NCBI RefSeq assembly: GCF_028748185.1
Contig: NZ_CP118164.1
Location: 620,001-684,000, forward strand
DNA from: Bremerella sp. P1
GTDB taxonomy: Bacteria > Planctomycetota > Planctomycetia > Pirellulales > Pirellulaceae
Direction: 5' to 3'
Length of the DNA stretch: 64,000 bases
A program made the translations under genes and the position numbers. How positions within the stretch are numbered: the stretch's first letter is position 1; the number at the start of each line of letters is the position of its first letter. Below the pieces are notes generated by a model that worked only from the letters and a program-made list of their open reading frames with translations, was not told the DNA's origin and searched no databases. This document shows positions 47,179 to 56,388 of this stretch, in pieces.

Positions 47179-49419
47179 ATGATACTTCGTCCATCTCTAT
47201 GGATGCTGCTGCTGTTCGCGGCTCTCGTTCTCGGCAGTGTCTGCCCCGCTTCGCTTTCGGCCGCTGAAAGCTCCATGCCGGAAGACACGGCCGCGTCCAG
47301 CCAAGGTAAAGACGAACTTCCGTTTTCCCAGCTGCCCGATCCGTTTGTCGAGAAAACGCCTCGTAACGAATCGGCCGAGAATCGCTTGCAGCTGACCACG
47401 CTGCTCACCAAAGCGCGTCTGCAAGATCATCGCGGCGACGTGGCCGGCGCTCTGGAGACCTACCAGCGTGCTTACCGATTGAGCCCTGGTTCGGCCACCA
47501 TTCTGCAAGAGATCGTGCGGCTGGGTTTTCTGCTCCAGCGAAATGAAATCGCTTCGCGTTATGCGATCTTGCTAGCCGAGAACCAAATGACGATGACGGC
47601 CGATGCCTTGCAGCGGGTCGCCCAGTACTGCCTGGAAGATGGCCAGACCGAACGAGCCATTCAACTTTATGAACGTGCACTCGCACTATTAAAGAAGGAA
47701 GGGGCCCACACCCAGGTTCTGGGCATTCACTTCCGCCTGCTGAGCATCTATCAAACGCACGGCGAACCCAAAATGGCGGCCCGTCATGCCAACGAAGTCG
47801 CCAAGATGATCAGCGAGCCTGACAAGTTTGAACTCGACGGCGTCGTCGAGCAGTTCACCAGCGGCGGCCTTCGGTCGACCTTTGAAAAGCTGGGGGATAT
47901 TTATCTGGAAGCCGATCAGCCTGACAAAGCGACCAAGATGTTCGCCAAGGCCGAAGAGATCGCCCCCAGCCCTGAAGTGCATTTGATTCACTCGGCTAAA
48001 GTACTTGCTGCCCGCAAAGACTGGGCCGGTGCCCAAGGCAAACTCGATGAATACCTGGAAGCCGATCATCGCGTGGCCGGTCAAGAGCCATACTCGCTGC
48101 TGCTGAAAGTTCGTAAGGAGACGGCCGACAGTCCCAAGGCCGCCCAAACCGAAGTCGTCGATCGCCTGCGTAAGCTGCACGACGCTTCCCCCGACTTCGC
48201 ACCATTGGCGTACTTCCTGACAAGCCTTTACGCTGAGCAAGACGATTGGGACAACGCCATCGCCATGGCAGCTCCCCTGATCGCTGACGAGACCGATGCG
48301 GACGCATTAAACGACCTCTGCCAGGCCTACATCGCGAAGTCCGATTGGTCGGCTCTCGTGTCGTTGTTGGCAACGTCGCTCGATGGAAACTACAACCTCG
48401 ACACGATCAGTGAGCCACTCGAGAAACTTATCGATGACCCAAAGAAGTGGGACGAACTGGCCACGTACTTGAAGTCGCTCACTCCGACTGAGACTCCCCT
48501 GAACGAGCGAATTGGCATTGCACGCCTCTATCAACTGGCCTCCCAAGGCGAAACGGCCTGGACGTGGGCCGAATCCACTTTCCCCGATCTCGACAATCAG
48601 GAAGAAGCCCGACTGCTGATGCAGTTTGGTCTGCAAGCGTTCCGCGATGATCAGGAAGCGGTCGCCGAAAAGGCCTTTCGTTCGGCCATCAAGCTTGGAC
48701 TCCCCAAGTCGCAGACGTCGCTCTTCTATTTCTACCTGGCCACGACGCTTGAGATGCAGGATAAAACGTCGGACGCACTGCGAACCGCCAAGCGGGCAGC
48801 GCTGCTGGACGAAGAATCCGCTCTTCTCAGAAGCCGCATTCCATGGACGCTATACCATGCTGGCCGGACGGAAGAAGCGGTGAAAGAGTATCGCACGCTA
48901 CTGGATAAGTTCGCCGATGACTTCGCCAATCAGCAAACCCGGCAGGTGATTCGCGACGCCAAGCGATTGCTTTCCGCGATTGCCGGCCAAAAGGACGACT
49001 TGCCCCAGGCAACCGAATGGCTCGAACAGGTTCTCGATGAGTTCCCCGATGACACCGGCGCCATGAACGACCTGGGTTACCTCTGGATCGACCACGAGAA
49101 GAACCTGGGCCGCGGTTTCGCCATGATCCAGAAAGCCGTCGCGAACGAGCCCGAGAATTACGCTTACCTCGACAGTCTCGGTTGGGCCTACTTCCGTCTG
49201 GGTCAGTACGAGCAAGCCGTCTCGACGCTTGAGCATGCGGCCAAGCTCGCCGAAGGGCAGGACGGTACCGTCCTCGATCACCTGGGCGATGCCTATCTCG
49301 CCTTAGGCAAAAAAGAAAAGGCCCTCGCCAGTTGGAAGCAGGCCAGCGATGTCCTGCAAGGCGAAGACGACGCCGAGATTCTTTCGCAGGTCGAGTCGAA
49401 GCTGAAGGCAAACACCTAA
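47179..49419 (+). CDS. Secreted large TPR protein
   Basis: 746 residues with a signal peptide (WMLLLFAALVLGSVCPASLSA). About ten TPR-like units (for example DVAGALETYQRAYRLSPGSATILQEI, LGDIYLEADQPDKATKMF, DSLGWAYFRLGQYEQAVSTLEHAAK and LGDAYLALGKKEKALASWKQA). It probably builds periplasmic complexes; no catalytic domain is seen. It lies between the HhH-GPD-like gene and yebC with ordinary spacing. Confidence 0.87.
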   Translation: MILRPSLWMLLLFAALVLGSVCPASLSAAESSMPEDTAASSQGKDELPFSQLPDPFVEKTPRNESAENRLQLTTLLTKARLQDHRGDVAGALETYQRAYRLSPGSATILQEIVRLGFLLQRNEIASRYAILLAENQMTMTADALQRVAQYCLEDGQTERAIQLYERALALLKKEGAHTQVLGIHFRLLSIYQTHGEPKMAARHANEVAKMISEPDKFELDGVVEQFTSGGLRSTFEKLGDIYLEADQPDKATKMFAKAEEIAPSPEVHLIHSAKVLAARKDWAGAQGKLDEYLEADHRVAGQEPYSLLLKVRKETADSPKAAQTEVVDRLRKLHDASPDFAPLAYFLTSLYAEQDDWDNAIAMAAPLIADETDADALNDLCQAYIAKSDWSALVSLLATSLDGNYNLDTISEPLEKLIDDPKKWDELATYLKSLTPTETPLNERIGIARLYQLASQGETAWTWAESTFPDLDNQEEARLLMQFGLQAFRDDQEAVAEKAFRSAIKLGLPKSQTSLFYFYLATTLEMQDKTSDALRTAKRAALLDEESALLRSRIPWTLYHAGRTEEAVKEYRTLLDKFADDFANQQTRQVIRDAKRLLSAIAGQKDDLPQATEWLEQVLDEFPDDTGAMNDLGYLWIDHEKNLGRGFAMIQKAVANEPENYAYLDSLGWAYFRLGQYEQAVSTLEHAAKLAEGQDGTVLDHLGDAYLALGKKEKALASWKQASDVLQGEDDAEILSQVESKLKANT

Positions 49420-49497
49420 GCCGAGAATGCACGGCGGAATCCCTTTTCACCCCGTTGCCAACCGAAGGCACGCAAAGCTCCACGAGAATTTGAGACG

Positions 49498-50247
49498 ATG
49501 GCAGGACATTCCCACTGGGCCAACATCAAGCGTAAGAAGGAAGCCGTCGACAACAAACGCGGCAAGATCTGGAACAAGTGCTCGAAGGCCATTACGGTCG
49601 CTGCTCAGATGGGTGGCGGTGACCCCGCAGCCAACCCGCGATTGCGTCTGGCGATTTCCGCGGCCAAGAGTGCTCGTATGCCCAACGACACGATCGATCG
49701 TGCGATCAAAAAGGGAACCGGCGAAGGCAAAGGGGATGCGTTTGAAGAGATCATCTACGAAGGATACGGCCCCAACGGTGTCGCCGTGATGGTCGACGCA
49801 TTGACCGACAATCGCAATCGAACGGCACCGGAACTACGTAAGCTGTTCGATACCCACGGCGGCAATCTGGGTGCCAGTGGATGTGTTGCCTGGAACTTTG
49901 ATCGCAAGGGGGTCTTCCATATCCTGCTCGATAACTCGACCGAAGAACAGCTGATGGAGATCACGCTGGAAGCGGGCGCAGATGACATTCAGAGAGAAGA
50001 AGAACACTTCACTGTCACGTGCGAACCGGAAGTTTACTCCGACGTTCAGGAAGCCCTGGAAAAGGCTGGCATCGAAGTCGATGACTCCAGCGTGACGCGG
50101 ATTCCTAAGGATCAGGTCGATGTCGAAGGGAATGATGCCAAGAAGCTGATGAAGCTGATGTCCGCCCTCGACGACCATGACGACGTCCAAGGTGTCTCTG
50201 CGAACTTCAACATTTCTGATGACGTGATGGCCGAAATCGACGGCTAG
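49498..50247 (+). CDS. YebC/PmpR family DNA-binding regulatory protein
   Basis: 249 residues. MAGHSHWANIKRKKEAVDNKRGKIWNK is the classic YebC N-terminus; the three-domain pattern ARMPNDTIDRAIKKG, YEGYGPNGVAVMVDALTDNRNRT and EVDDSSVTRIPKDQV follows. Members act as transcription regulators (PmpR) or help translation of poly-proline (YebC-TACO1 family). Its stop overlaps the stop of the convergent Rieske gene by 3 bases. Confidence 0.95.
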   Translation: MAGHSHWANIKRKKEAVDNKRGKIWNKCSKAITVAAQMGGGDPAANPRLRLAISAAKSARMPNDTIDRAIKKGTGEGKGDAFEEIIYEGYGPNGVAVMVDALTDNRNRTAPELRKLFDTHGGNLGASGCVAWNFDRKGVFHILLDNSTEEQLMEITLEAGADDIQREEEHFTVTCEPEVYSDVQEALEKAGIEVDDSSVTRIPKDQVDVEGNDAKKLMKLMSALDDHDDVQGVSANFNISDDVMAEIDG

Positions 50248-50564
50248 TTTGTCTTTTCATCCACGCGAACTTGGATCTCGTCGTCGACCACGCGGACCTC
50301 GAAGCAGTCGACCTTGATCTTCGGATTATCGAGCCAGGCACCGTCGCACAGTTGAAAGCCCCAGGCATGCCATGGACAGACCACCACGCCGTCTTCCAGT
50401 GGCCCTGACGCAAGCGACGCACCCATGTGCGGGCAAAAGTCATCGATCGCCTGGTAACCTTCTTTCGTGTTGAACACGGCGACGGTACGCCCCCCAACAT
50501 TGAAGGCCTGACCTTGTCCTTCGGGGATATCACCAACTTTTGCGACAGTATGAAAATCAGACAT
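50244..50564 (-). CDS. Rieske 2Fe-2S protein (NirD-like)
   Basis: 106-residue ferredoxin. The two Rieske motifs CPHMGAS and CPWHAWGF supply the Cys and His ligands for the 2Fe-2S cluster; DDFCPH precedes. The small size without a transmembrane helix fits the NirD/arene-dioxygenase ferredoxin group. No oxygenase gene is adjacent, so its electron partner is unknown. It is convergent with yebC and divergent from the large TPR peptidase gene. Confidence 0.93.
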   Translation of the reverse strand: MSDFHTVAKVGDIPEGQGQAFNVGGRTVAVFNTKEGYQAIDDFCPHMGASLASGPLEDGVVVCPWHAWGFQLCDGAWLDNPKIKVDCFEVRVVDDEIQVRVDEKTN

Positions 50565-50695
50565 GGAGTCAAACTCGTGATCTGGGCGAAAACCTTCGCC
50601 CTGGAAGACGCGTACAGCTAGAATAAAGTCGACACTGCATTCTAAAATTTTCCCTCTTCGCCGGACAGGGCAGGGGAGGGGAGGAGCCTATTCGC

Positions 50696-53524
50696 TTGAC
50701 GATCCGCCACGCCGCTATTGCACTGTTCGCTTTAACGTTTGCGCTCTCGACGTTCGACCTCGCAATCTCTGCCGATGTGGAGACACTTCGCACCAATCTA
50801 CAGCAAGGACGTTACGCCGAAGTCGTCGAACAGATTGGTGACGAGCCGGCCGATGCGCAAACAGTCATTCTGCTGGCACGTAGTCTCGACTCGCAGGGCA
50901 AACGAGACGAAGCCCTCGCAGCGATTACCGGTTTCACGAAAGAAACTCAGCCCACGGCCGCAGTGTTAGCCGAAGCCGCACGATTGCAATTCGAACGAGG
51001 AGATTGGGAAAAGGCGGAAGAGTCCGTCAAGCGAGCGTTGGCGCTCGACGATTCGCATACGCTTGCCCGTTGGATCCGAGCGGAACTGGCTCGCGTTCAA
51101 GGAGAGCTCGAAACAGCCCAAAAAGGGTACGAGTGGTTCGTCGACTATTACAACGAGAACGACAAATTCGACTCGGCCGAAGATCTCTATTACATCGGAC
51201 TGGCCGCCTCGCAGTATGCCCGTTGGACCCGCAACAGCGGTCAGTTTCAATTCCTGGTCAACGATCTTTACCCAGACGTTTTGCAGCGTGATCCCAACTT
51301 CTGGCAGGCGGAACTCGCCATAGCGCAGCTCTTTGCCGAGAAGTACAACATGGCCGAGGCCGCCAAGCATCTGAACAAAGCTCTCGCGATCAATGCCAAC
51401 AGCGCCGACATCTACGCCCAGAAGGGGGCGATCGAACTGAGCAATTACAACGTCGATGCCGCTTTGCGAACCGCGGAACTTGCGCTAAGCATCAATCCGC
51501 AGCACATCGAAGCGAAGCAGGTGCAAGGCAAGGCCAAGCTGACCGACTTCCGCCCTGAGCAGGCCATCGAGATTCTGAACGAGGTCGTACAGCTCAACCC
51601 CAATCATCAAACCTCGAAGGGTTACCTCGCCTCGGCAATGCTGGCCGCTGATGGAAGCGGGCTGATTCACGAAGACTCCGGCGAGGCGACACGGCTTGGC
51701 GAGCTTCTTGGCCAGGTCGAAGAGATGCATCCCAACCAGGGTGAGTTCTACGCAGCCCTGGGTAGCGGATGCGACATCGTGCGGAAATACCCCGATGCCG
51801 TAAAGTACCTGCAACTAGCTCGGGAAAAGATGCCGCAGCTGATCGGTGTCCATGGCGACCTGGGCATGGTTCTGATGCGTATGGGCGAAGAGGAGACCGC
51901 CAAGGAAGTACTCGATGAAGCATTCCAAGCCGATCCTTTCAATGTTCGCGTGAAGAACACACTGGAAGTCCTCGACGTGTTGGCAACCTACGAAACGATC
52001 GAAACCGATCACTTCATCATCCGCTTCGATCCTTCCAAGGATCGTCTGCTGGCCGTGTATATGTCGCGGTTTTTGGAAGAGAACGTCTATCCCAAGGTAT
52101 GCGAGGGACTGGGCTACACGCCAAAAGACAAATCCCTGATCGAGATCTTCAACCAGGCCAAGAACACCAGCGGGCACGGATGGTTTAGTGCCCGCATGGT
52201 TGGGCTGCCTTACATCGGTACGGTCGGCGCGTGTGCCGGCAAGATGATTGCGATGGCTTCGCCAGATGCCGTGCCGAATCCTTACAACTGGGCACACGTC
52301 ATTCGCCACGAGTTTGTGCACGTAGTGAACCTGCAACAAACCGATTTCAACATTCCGCATTGGTTTACCGAAGCGTTAGCCGTCAGCTACGAAAGTGAGC
52401 AGCGACCGCCGGAATGGAAGACCTTACTTGCCCGTCGGCTGGCGGAAGATCGTATCTTCAATCTCGATACGATCAACTATGGATTCATTCGCCCCAGCGA
52501 TCAGGACGACTGGACCATGGCCTACTGCCAGGCCTACTACTACTCGCAGTTCATCCGGCAGAAGTTTGGTGACGATGCGCTCGACAAGATGTTGGCCGCC
52601 TATCACAACTACCAGACGACCGACGAAATCCTCAAGGATGAATTCCAGATCGAGAAAGCCGACTTCGAGACCGAGTACGTTGAGTTCCTGAAGAAAGAAG
52701 TCGAAGGGGTCAAGCTAAGCACTCAGGCCGATCAGTCTTTCGCCGAGCTTTATCAAACGGTCGAAGAGAACCCCAAAGATGCCGATGCCCAAGCCCAGTT
52801 GGCGTACATTTATCTCAAACGCAAGGCACTTCCTGATGCCCGCGATCATGCCAAGAAGGCACTTGCCGCCGACAAAGATCAACCGCTGGCTCACTACGTG
52901 CAAGGCCGGCTCTATCTGACCATCGGGGACAATGCCGAAGCGATCCAGGAGTTCGAGACCGCAGCCGGCAGCCCTCGCTTTGAACGCAACGCCGTGGCGC
53001 TGTTGGCTGGCCTACGGCTCAAGCAGAAACGCTTCGACGACGCCCTACAGCTTTACCAGCGTGGCGCCGAAGAGGAGCCAGGCCAGCTCGATTGGCAGGA
53101 ATCGATTCTTCGTATCCATCTGCTGAAGAAGGACAACGACGCCTTGCTGGATCTGATTCCAAAAATCGCGGTCCAGAAGCATCACGATGTACTGCTGCGA
53201 AAAAAGATGGCCGAGATTCTCATCCAGCAAGAGTCCTGGGAAGAGGCCGCTAAGTGGGCGTATGAAGTGATTGGCATCCAAGTAACCGATGCCGACGCCC
53301 ACGCGTTACTCGCCCAGGCTTATCGCGGTCAAAAGAAGTGGGATCTGGCGGCACGCGAGTTCGAGGTTGCTGGTCAGTTGCGACCAAAAACGGTATCGTG
53401 GTCGGTCGAAGCGGCCGAGCTTTACCAGCAAGCCGGGAATGACGAGAAAGCCCAGAAGGTAGCTGGGCGTGTCCTCGACATCGATCCCGATAATGCGGCC
53501 GCGAAAGCCATCCTCGACGACTAA
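50696..53524 (+). CDS. TPR protein with gluzincin metallopeptidase motif
   Basis: 942 residues, TTG start with GGAGGGGAGG upstream, signal peptide ending SAD. About ten TPRs lead into a peptidase-like segment: HEFVH at residues 538-542 with Glu559 in HWFTEALAVSYE is the HEXXH plus downstream Glu pattern of gluzincins (peptidase_MA-like). Further TPRs follow to the C-terminus. A periplasmic protease held in a TPR scaffold is the likely role. The long length and C-terminal TPRs are typical of planctomycete TPR-peptidases. Confidence 0.8.
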   Translation: MTIRHAAIALFALTFALSTFDLAISADVETLRTNLQQGRYAEVVEQIGDEPADAQTVILLARSLDSQGKRDEALAAITGFTKETQPTAAVLAEAARLQFERGDWEKAEESVKRALALDDSHTLARWIRAELARVQGELETAQKGYEWFVDYYNENDKFDSAEDLYYIGLAASQYARWTRNSGQFQFLVNDLYPDVLQRDPNFWQAELAIAQLFAEKYNMAEAAKHLNKALAINANSADIYAQKGAIELSNYNVDAALRTAELALSINPQHIEAKQVQGKAKLTDFRPEQAIEILNEVVQLNPNHQTSKGYLASAMLAADGSGLIHEDSGEATRLGELLGQVEEMHPNQGEFYAALGSGCDIVRKYPDAVKYLQLAREKMPQLIGVHGDLGMVLMRMGEEETAKEVLDEAFQADPFNVRVKNTLEVLDVLATYETIETDHFIIRFDPSKDRLLAVYMSRFLEENVYPKVCEGLGYTPKDKSLIEIFNQAKNTSGHGWFSARMVGLPYIGTVGACAGKMIAMASPDAVPNPYNWAHVIRHEFVHVVNLQQTDFNIPHWFTEALAVSYESEQRPPEWKTLLARRLAEDRIFNLDTINYGFIRPSDQDDWTMAYCQAYYYSQFIRQKFGDDALDKMLAAYHNYQTTDEILKDEFQIEKADFETEYVEFLKKEVEGVKLSTQADQSFAELYQTVEENPKDADAQAQLAYIYLKRKALPDARDHAKKALAADKDQPLAHYVQGRLYLTIGDNAEAIQEFETAAGSPRFERNAVALLAGLRLKQKRFDDALQLYQRGAEEEPGQLDWQESILRIHLLKKDNDALLDLIPKIAVQKHHDVLLRKKMAEILIQQESWEEAAKWAYEVIGIQVTDADAHALLAQAYRGQKKWDLAAREFEVAGQLRPKTVSWSVEAAELYQQAGNDEKAQKVAGRVLDIDPDNAAAKAILDD

Positions 53525-53536
53525 TTGAGAGACCTT

Positions 53537-53881
53537 ATGACCTCGTCTGACAGTTCCCCCCCACAGACCAACTCCGAAGACGTTGGATTCCGCCAGCTAC
53601 AGAAGCTGATTCGCGAGATGTACTACGAAAAAGATGAATCTCGCGGCATCGAGGGAACGTTCATGTGGCTCATGGAAGAAGTGGGGGAGCTGTCCTCCGC
53701 ACTTCGTGGGGGAACGCACCAGGAGCGGAAGGAGGAGTTCGCCGACGTGATTGCCTGGCTGGCAACCATCGCAAATGTCGCCGGAATCGACCTGGCTGAG
53801 GCCTTGAACGAAAAATATGGCAGCGGCTGTCCCGGCTGCGGAAAGTTCGTTTGTACCTGTGATGATGCCGAAAAACCGTAA
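53537..53881 (+). CDS. MazG-like nucleotide pyrophosphohydrolase with Cys tail
   Basis: 114 residues from the ATG at 53537 (a TTG frame four codons longer starts right after the previous stop). The all-alpha NTP pyrophosphatase motif EEVGELSSALR, then EEFADVIAWLATIANVAGIDL, holds the metal-binding Glu/Asp residues. The last 20 residues carry a CPGCGKFVCTC cluster, likely a zinc site, which is unusual for the family. Family enzymes hydrolyse (d)NTPs to monophosphates and pyrophosphate. Confidence 0.85.
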   Translation: MTSSDSSPPQTNSEDVGFRQLQKLIREMYYEKDESRGIEGTFMWLMEEVGELSSALRGGTHQERKEEFADVIAWLATIANVAGIDLAEALNEKYGSGCPGCGKFVCTCDDAEKP

Positions 53882-54111
53882 TTTACGGTGTTAACTTCCG
53901 GCAAATTTCGGCCACCCGCCACAAGCGTTGACTCGCCCAAGTCGCCGTAGCCGATTATCCTAAAGAGTTTGCTGCAAGGCCCTTGCTCGTCCCTGGAAGC
54001 TATGAACATGAGCACCCGGCCGCTCAAGCGGCTGAACGTGGCCTGACAAGCCTCAACATCCCAATGATCCAACCGCTAAGAGAACAGGCCGCGGCTTGTT
54101 TTGGTAACACG

Positions 54112-56388
54112 ATGCGGAGTTCCACTCCAACTTACTTTTCACTATGCCTGATCGCGGTATTGGGCTGCGTGCTGTTTTCCTCGAAATCGGTGCACGCAGA
54201 ACCCAGTGATTCGTCCGCATCAACATCTGAAGCGGCAGGCTACTGGGTCGCCAACGAACATGGCGTGAGCATCCGCAAGGCCGAACTCGGTATTGCCGGT
54301 CATTTCAAACTCGGTAGCTGGACGGAAGTTCGGCTGACCGTTGAGTCGGAAGAGTTCATGAACGCTCTTCCCAAGGTTTCGATCATCGCCTTGGACAGCG
54401 ACGGCGTGCCAACCGAGATCATCGCACCAGGCCCCGAAGAACAGGTGGCCAATGCGTTCTTCTATCGTGTGCCGGTCAAAATTGGCCGACGCGATTCCAA
54501 TTTGAAGTTTAGGTTCATCACCGGTGAAGGTAGCAGCGAAAAGACTTCGATTCGTGAAGTCGCCGTTTCGCAGTTGGCTAAGCCTGTGGCGGCCTCGAAT
54601 CGCCTGTTCCTGCAGATCGGTCCTGATATCGGCCTTGGGGAAGCACTGAATCGTTACGCGTCTGATCTCAGCGACTCGACGACGTTCGTTGCGTTGAGTG
54701 ACCCATTTCAACTCCCCGGCGAGTGGTACTTGCTCGAAGGCGTCGATCACGTCATCTGGTCCGCTAACGACCCCGCTCAGTTAGCGTCGATGAAGCCTCA
54801 ACAACTGGCGGCTCTCGAGAGGTGGCTCAAGCTGGGTGGCAAGATGACCCTGTCGGTCGGCGATCAATCGGCCGACTTGATTGGCGAAGGCAAGCCGCTG
54901 GCTCCCTTCTGCCCAGGCACCTTTCGCGAAGTCCAACAACTACGTAGCACCACCGAACTGGAAGCCCTGATCAACACGGTCGCTCGCGTCGATAGCCCGG
55001 TAAACAAGCCGTTGCCGGTCGCGGCGATCCAAGACACCTCTGGAATCGTGGTGGTACAGGAAGGCTCGCGACAGGCAGCGATCCCGCTGTGGATTCGAAG
55101 TGCCAATGGATTTGGCGTCGTCGAGTTCTTCGCGTTCGACCTTTCCGAGAAACCGATTGCCGACTGGGCAGGTCGCGAGCCGCTGCTTAAGCTTCTGCTG
55201 GATGGCATCAGCGACCGGCTCGACGAGTCGAAGGTTTCGATGCAGTCAGGCAGCAGCGTTGCTCACTTCGGCTATACCGATATCGCCGGCCAGTTGCGGA
55301 TGGCGCTCGATCAGTTTCCAGGCGTGCGTAGTGTCTCTTTCTTCTTGATCGGGGCCATCATCATTGCCTACCTGGCATTGATCGGCCCAGGCGACTACTT
55401 CTTTCTCCGCAAGGTTGGCCTGCGAATGGAATGGACGTGGGTGACTTTTCCCGCGGTGATTCTTCTGGCCAGTGCCGGCATCTGGTCGCTGGCGACATGG
55501 TGGAAGGGGACTTCGCTCAAGATGAATCATGTCGAGGTCGTCGACATCGACATGGAAAGTCAACTCGTTCGCTCCACCAGCTGGTTTCATTTGTTCAGCC
55601 CTGATTCTCAGCGATACGAAGTCGACCTACAGCCCACGACGCTTCCCTCCAGCAAGTGGAACGAATTGGTCAGCTGGCAAGGCCTCGCAGGCTCCGGTCT
55701 CGGCGGCATGAGTGCCCGTCAATCGATCTCGACCGTGCCGACTCCCTACCAGGTCGACTTCACGCACACCGACGACACCACGCAGGTTTCACTGCAAGGG
55801 TTACCCATTCAAATCTGGTCGTCCAAAACGCTGATGGGTCGCGGCTGGGGATCGCTGAACAAGACCGAGTACGAACCGCTCAACGAACGAGAAAGCCAAC
55901 TGATCGAAGGTGTGCTGACCAATCCGACCGACATGGAATTGACCGATTGCTACGTGTTTCATGGCCGCTGGGCCTACTTTGTCGCCAAGCTGCCAGCCAA
56001 TGGAACGGCTCGGATCGTGCCTGGCCAATCAGCTCAGAACACCGAGAAAGTCCTCAAGCGTCGTCGTGTTCAGGAATCGACCGATGGGGGCGAACTGTGG
56101 GACCGACAAAGTACTGACGTGCAGCGCATCATGGAGGTCACCATGTTCCACAGTGCCGCCGGTGGTCGCAGTTACACCAGTCTTTCCAATCGATTTCAAA
56201 GCTACGTGGATCTTTCTTCGCACATCGATGGAGATCGAGCCGTCTTGGTCGGGAAAGTTAAAAACCCGCCGAGCAAGATCCAAGTCGACGGCCAGGAGGT
56301 CGACGACGACCAGGCCCAGTCGTGGTCGTACGTGCGAATTATTTATCCCGTCCAGAAACGCAGCCCGAGTGAGATAGCCCAGAGATGA
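54112..56388 (+). CDS. Membrane protein with GATase1-like domain, partner of ABC ATPase
   Basis: 758 residues from the ATG at 54112; a longer frame up to 53983 lacks signal features. A signal peptide-like start (YFSLCLIAVLGCVLFSSKSVHA) leads to a beta-rich domain, a class I GATase-like region (LEGVDHVIWSANDPAQLASMKPQQLAALERWLKLGGKMTLSVGDQ) and two transmembrane helices near residues 406-430 and 443-463 (SVSFFLIGAIIIAYLALIGP, WVTFPAVILLASAGIWSLATWW). It overlaps the ATPase start by 4 bases, so the two are translationally coupled. It may be the membrane subunit or an accessory. Confidence 0.65.
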   Translation: MRSSTPTYFSLCLIAVLGCVLFSSKSVHAEPSDSSASTSEAAGYWVANEHGVSIRKAELGIAGHFKLGSWTEVRLTVESEEFMNALPKVSIIALDSDGVPTEIIAPGPEEQVANAFFYRVPVKIGRRDSNLKFRFITGEGSSEKTSIREVAVSQLAKPVAASNRLFLQIGPDIGLGEALNRYASDLSDSTTFVALSDPFQLPGEWYLLEGVDHVIWSANDPAQLASMKPQQLAALERWLKLGGKMTLSVGDQSADLIGEGKPLAPFCPGTFREVQQLRSTTELEALINTVARVDSPVNKPLPVAAIQDTSGIVVVQEGSRQAAIPLWIRSANGFGVVEFFAFDLSEKPIADWAGREPLLKLLLDGISDRLDESKVSMQSGSSVAHFGYTDIAGQLRMALDQFPGVRSVSFFLIGAIIIAYLALIGPGDYFFLRKVGLRMEWTWVTFPAVILLASAGIWSLATWWKGTSLKMNHVEVVDIDMESQLVRSTSWFHLFSPDSQRYEVDLQPTTLPSSKWNELVSWQGLAGSGLGGMSARQSISTVPTPYQVDFTHTDDTTQVSLQGLPIQIWSSKTLMGRGWGSLNKTEYEPLNERESQLIEGVLTNPTDMELTDCYVFHGRWAYFVAKLPANGTARIVPGQSAQNTEKVLKRRRVQESTDGGELWDRQSTDVQRIMEVTMFHSAAGGRSYTSLSNRFQSYVDLSSHIDGDRAVLVGKVKNPPSKIQVDGQEVDDDQAQSWSYVRIIYPVQKRSPSEIAQR

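Noticed and set aside
46518-47411. 297-residue minus-strand frame opposite the HhH-GPD-like gene tail.
   Set aside because: Its Val/Phe-rich composition is the reverse image of the Lys repeats on the plus strand.
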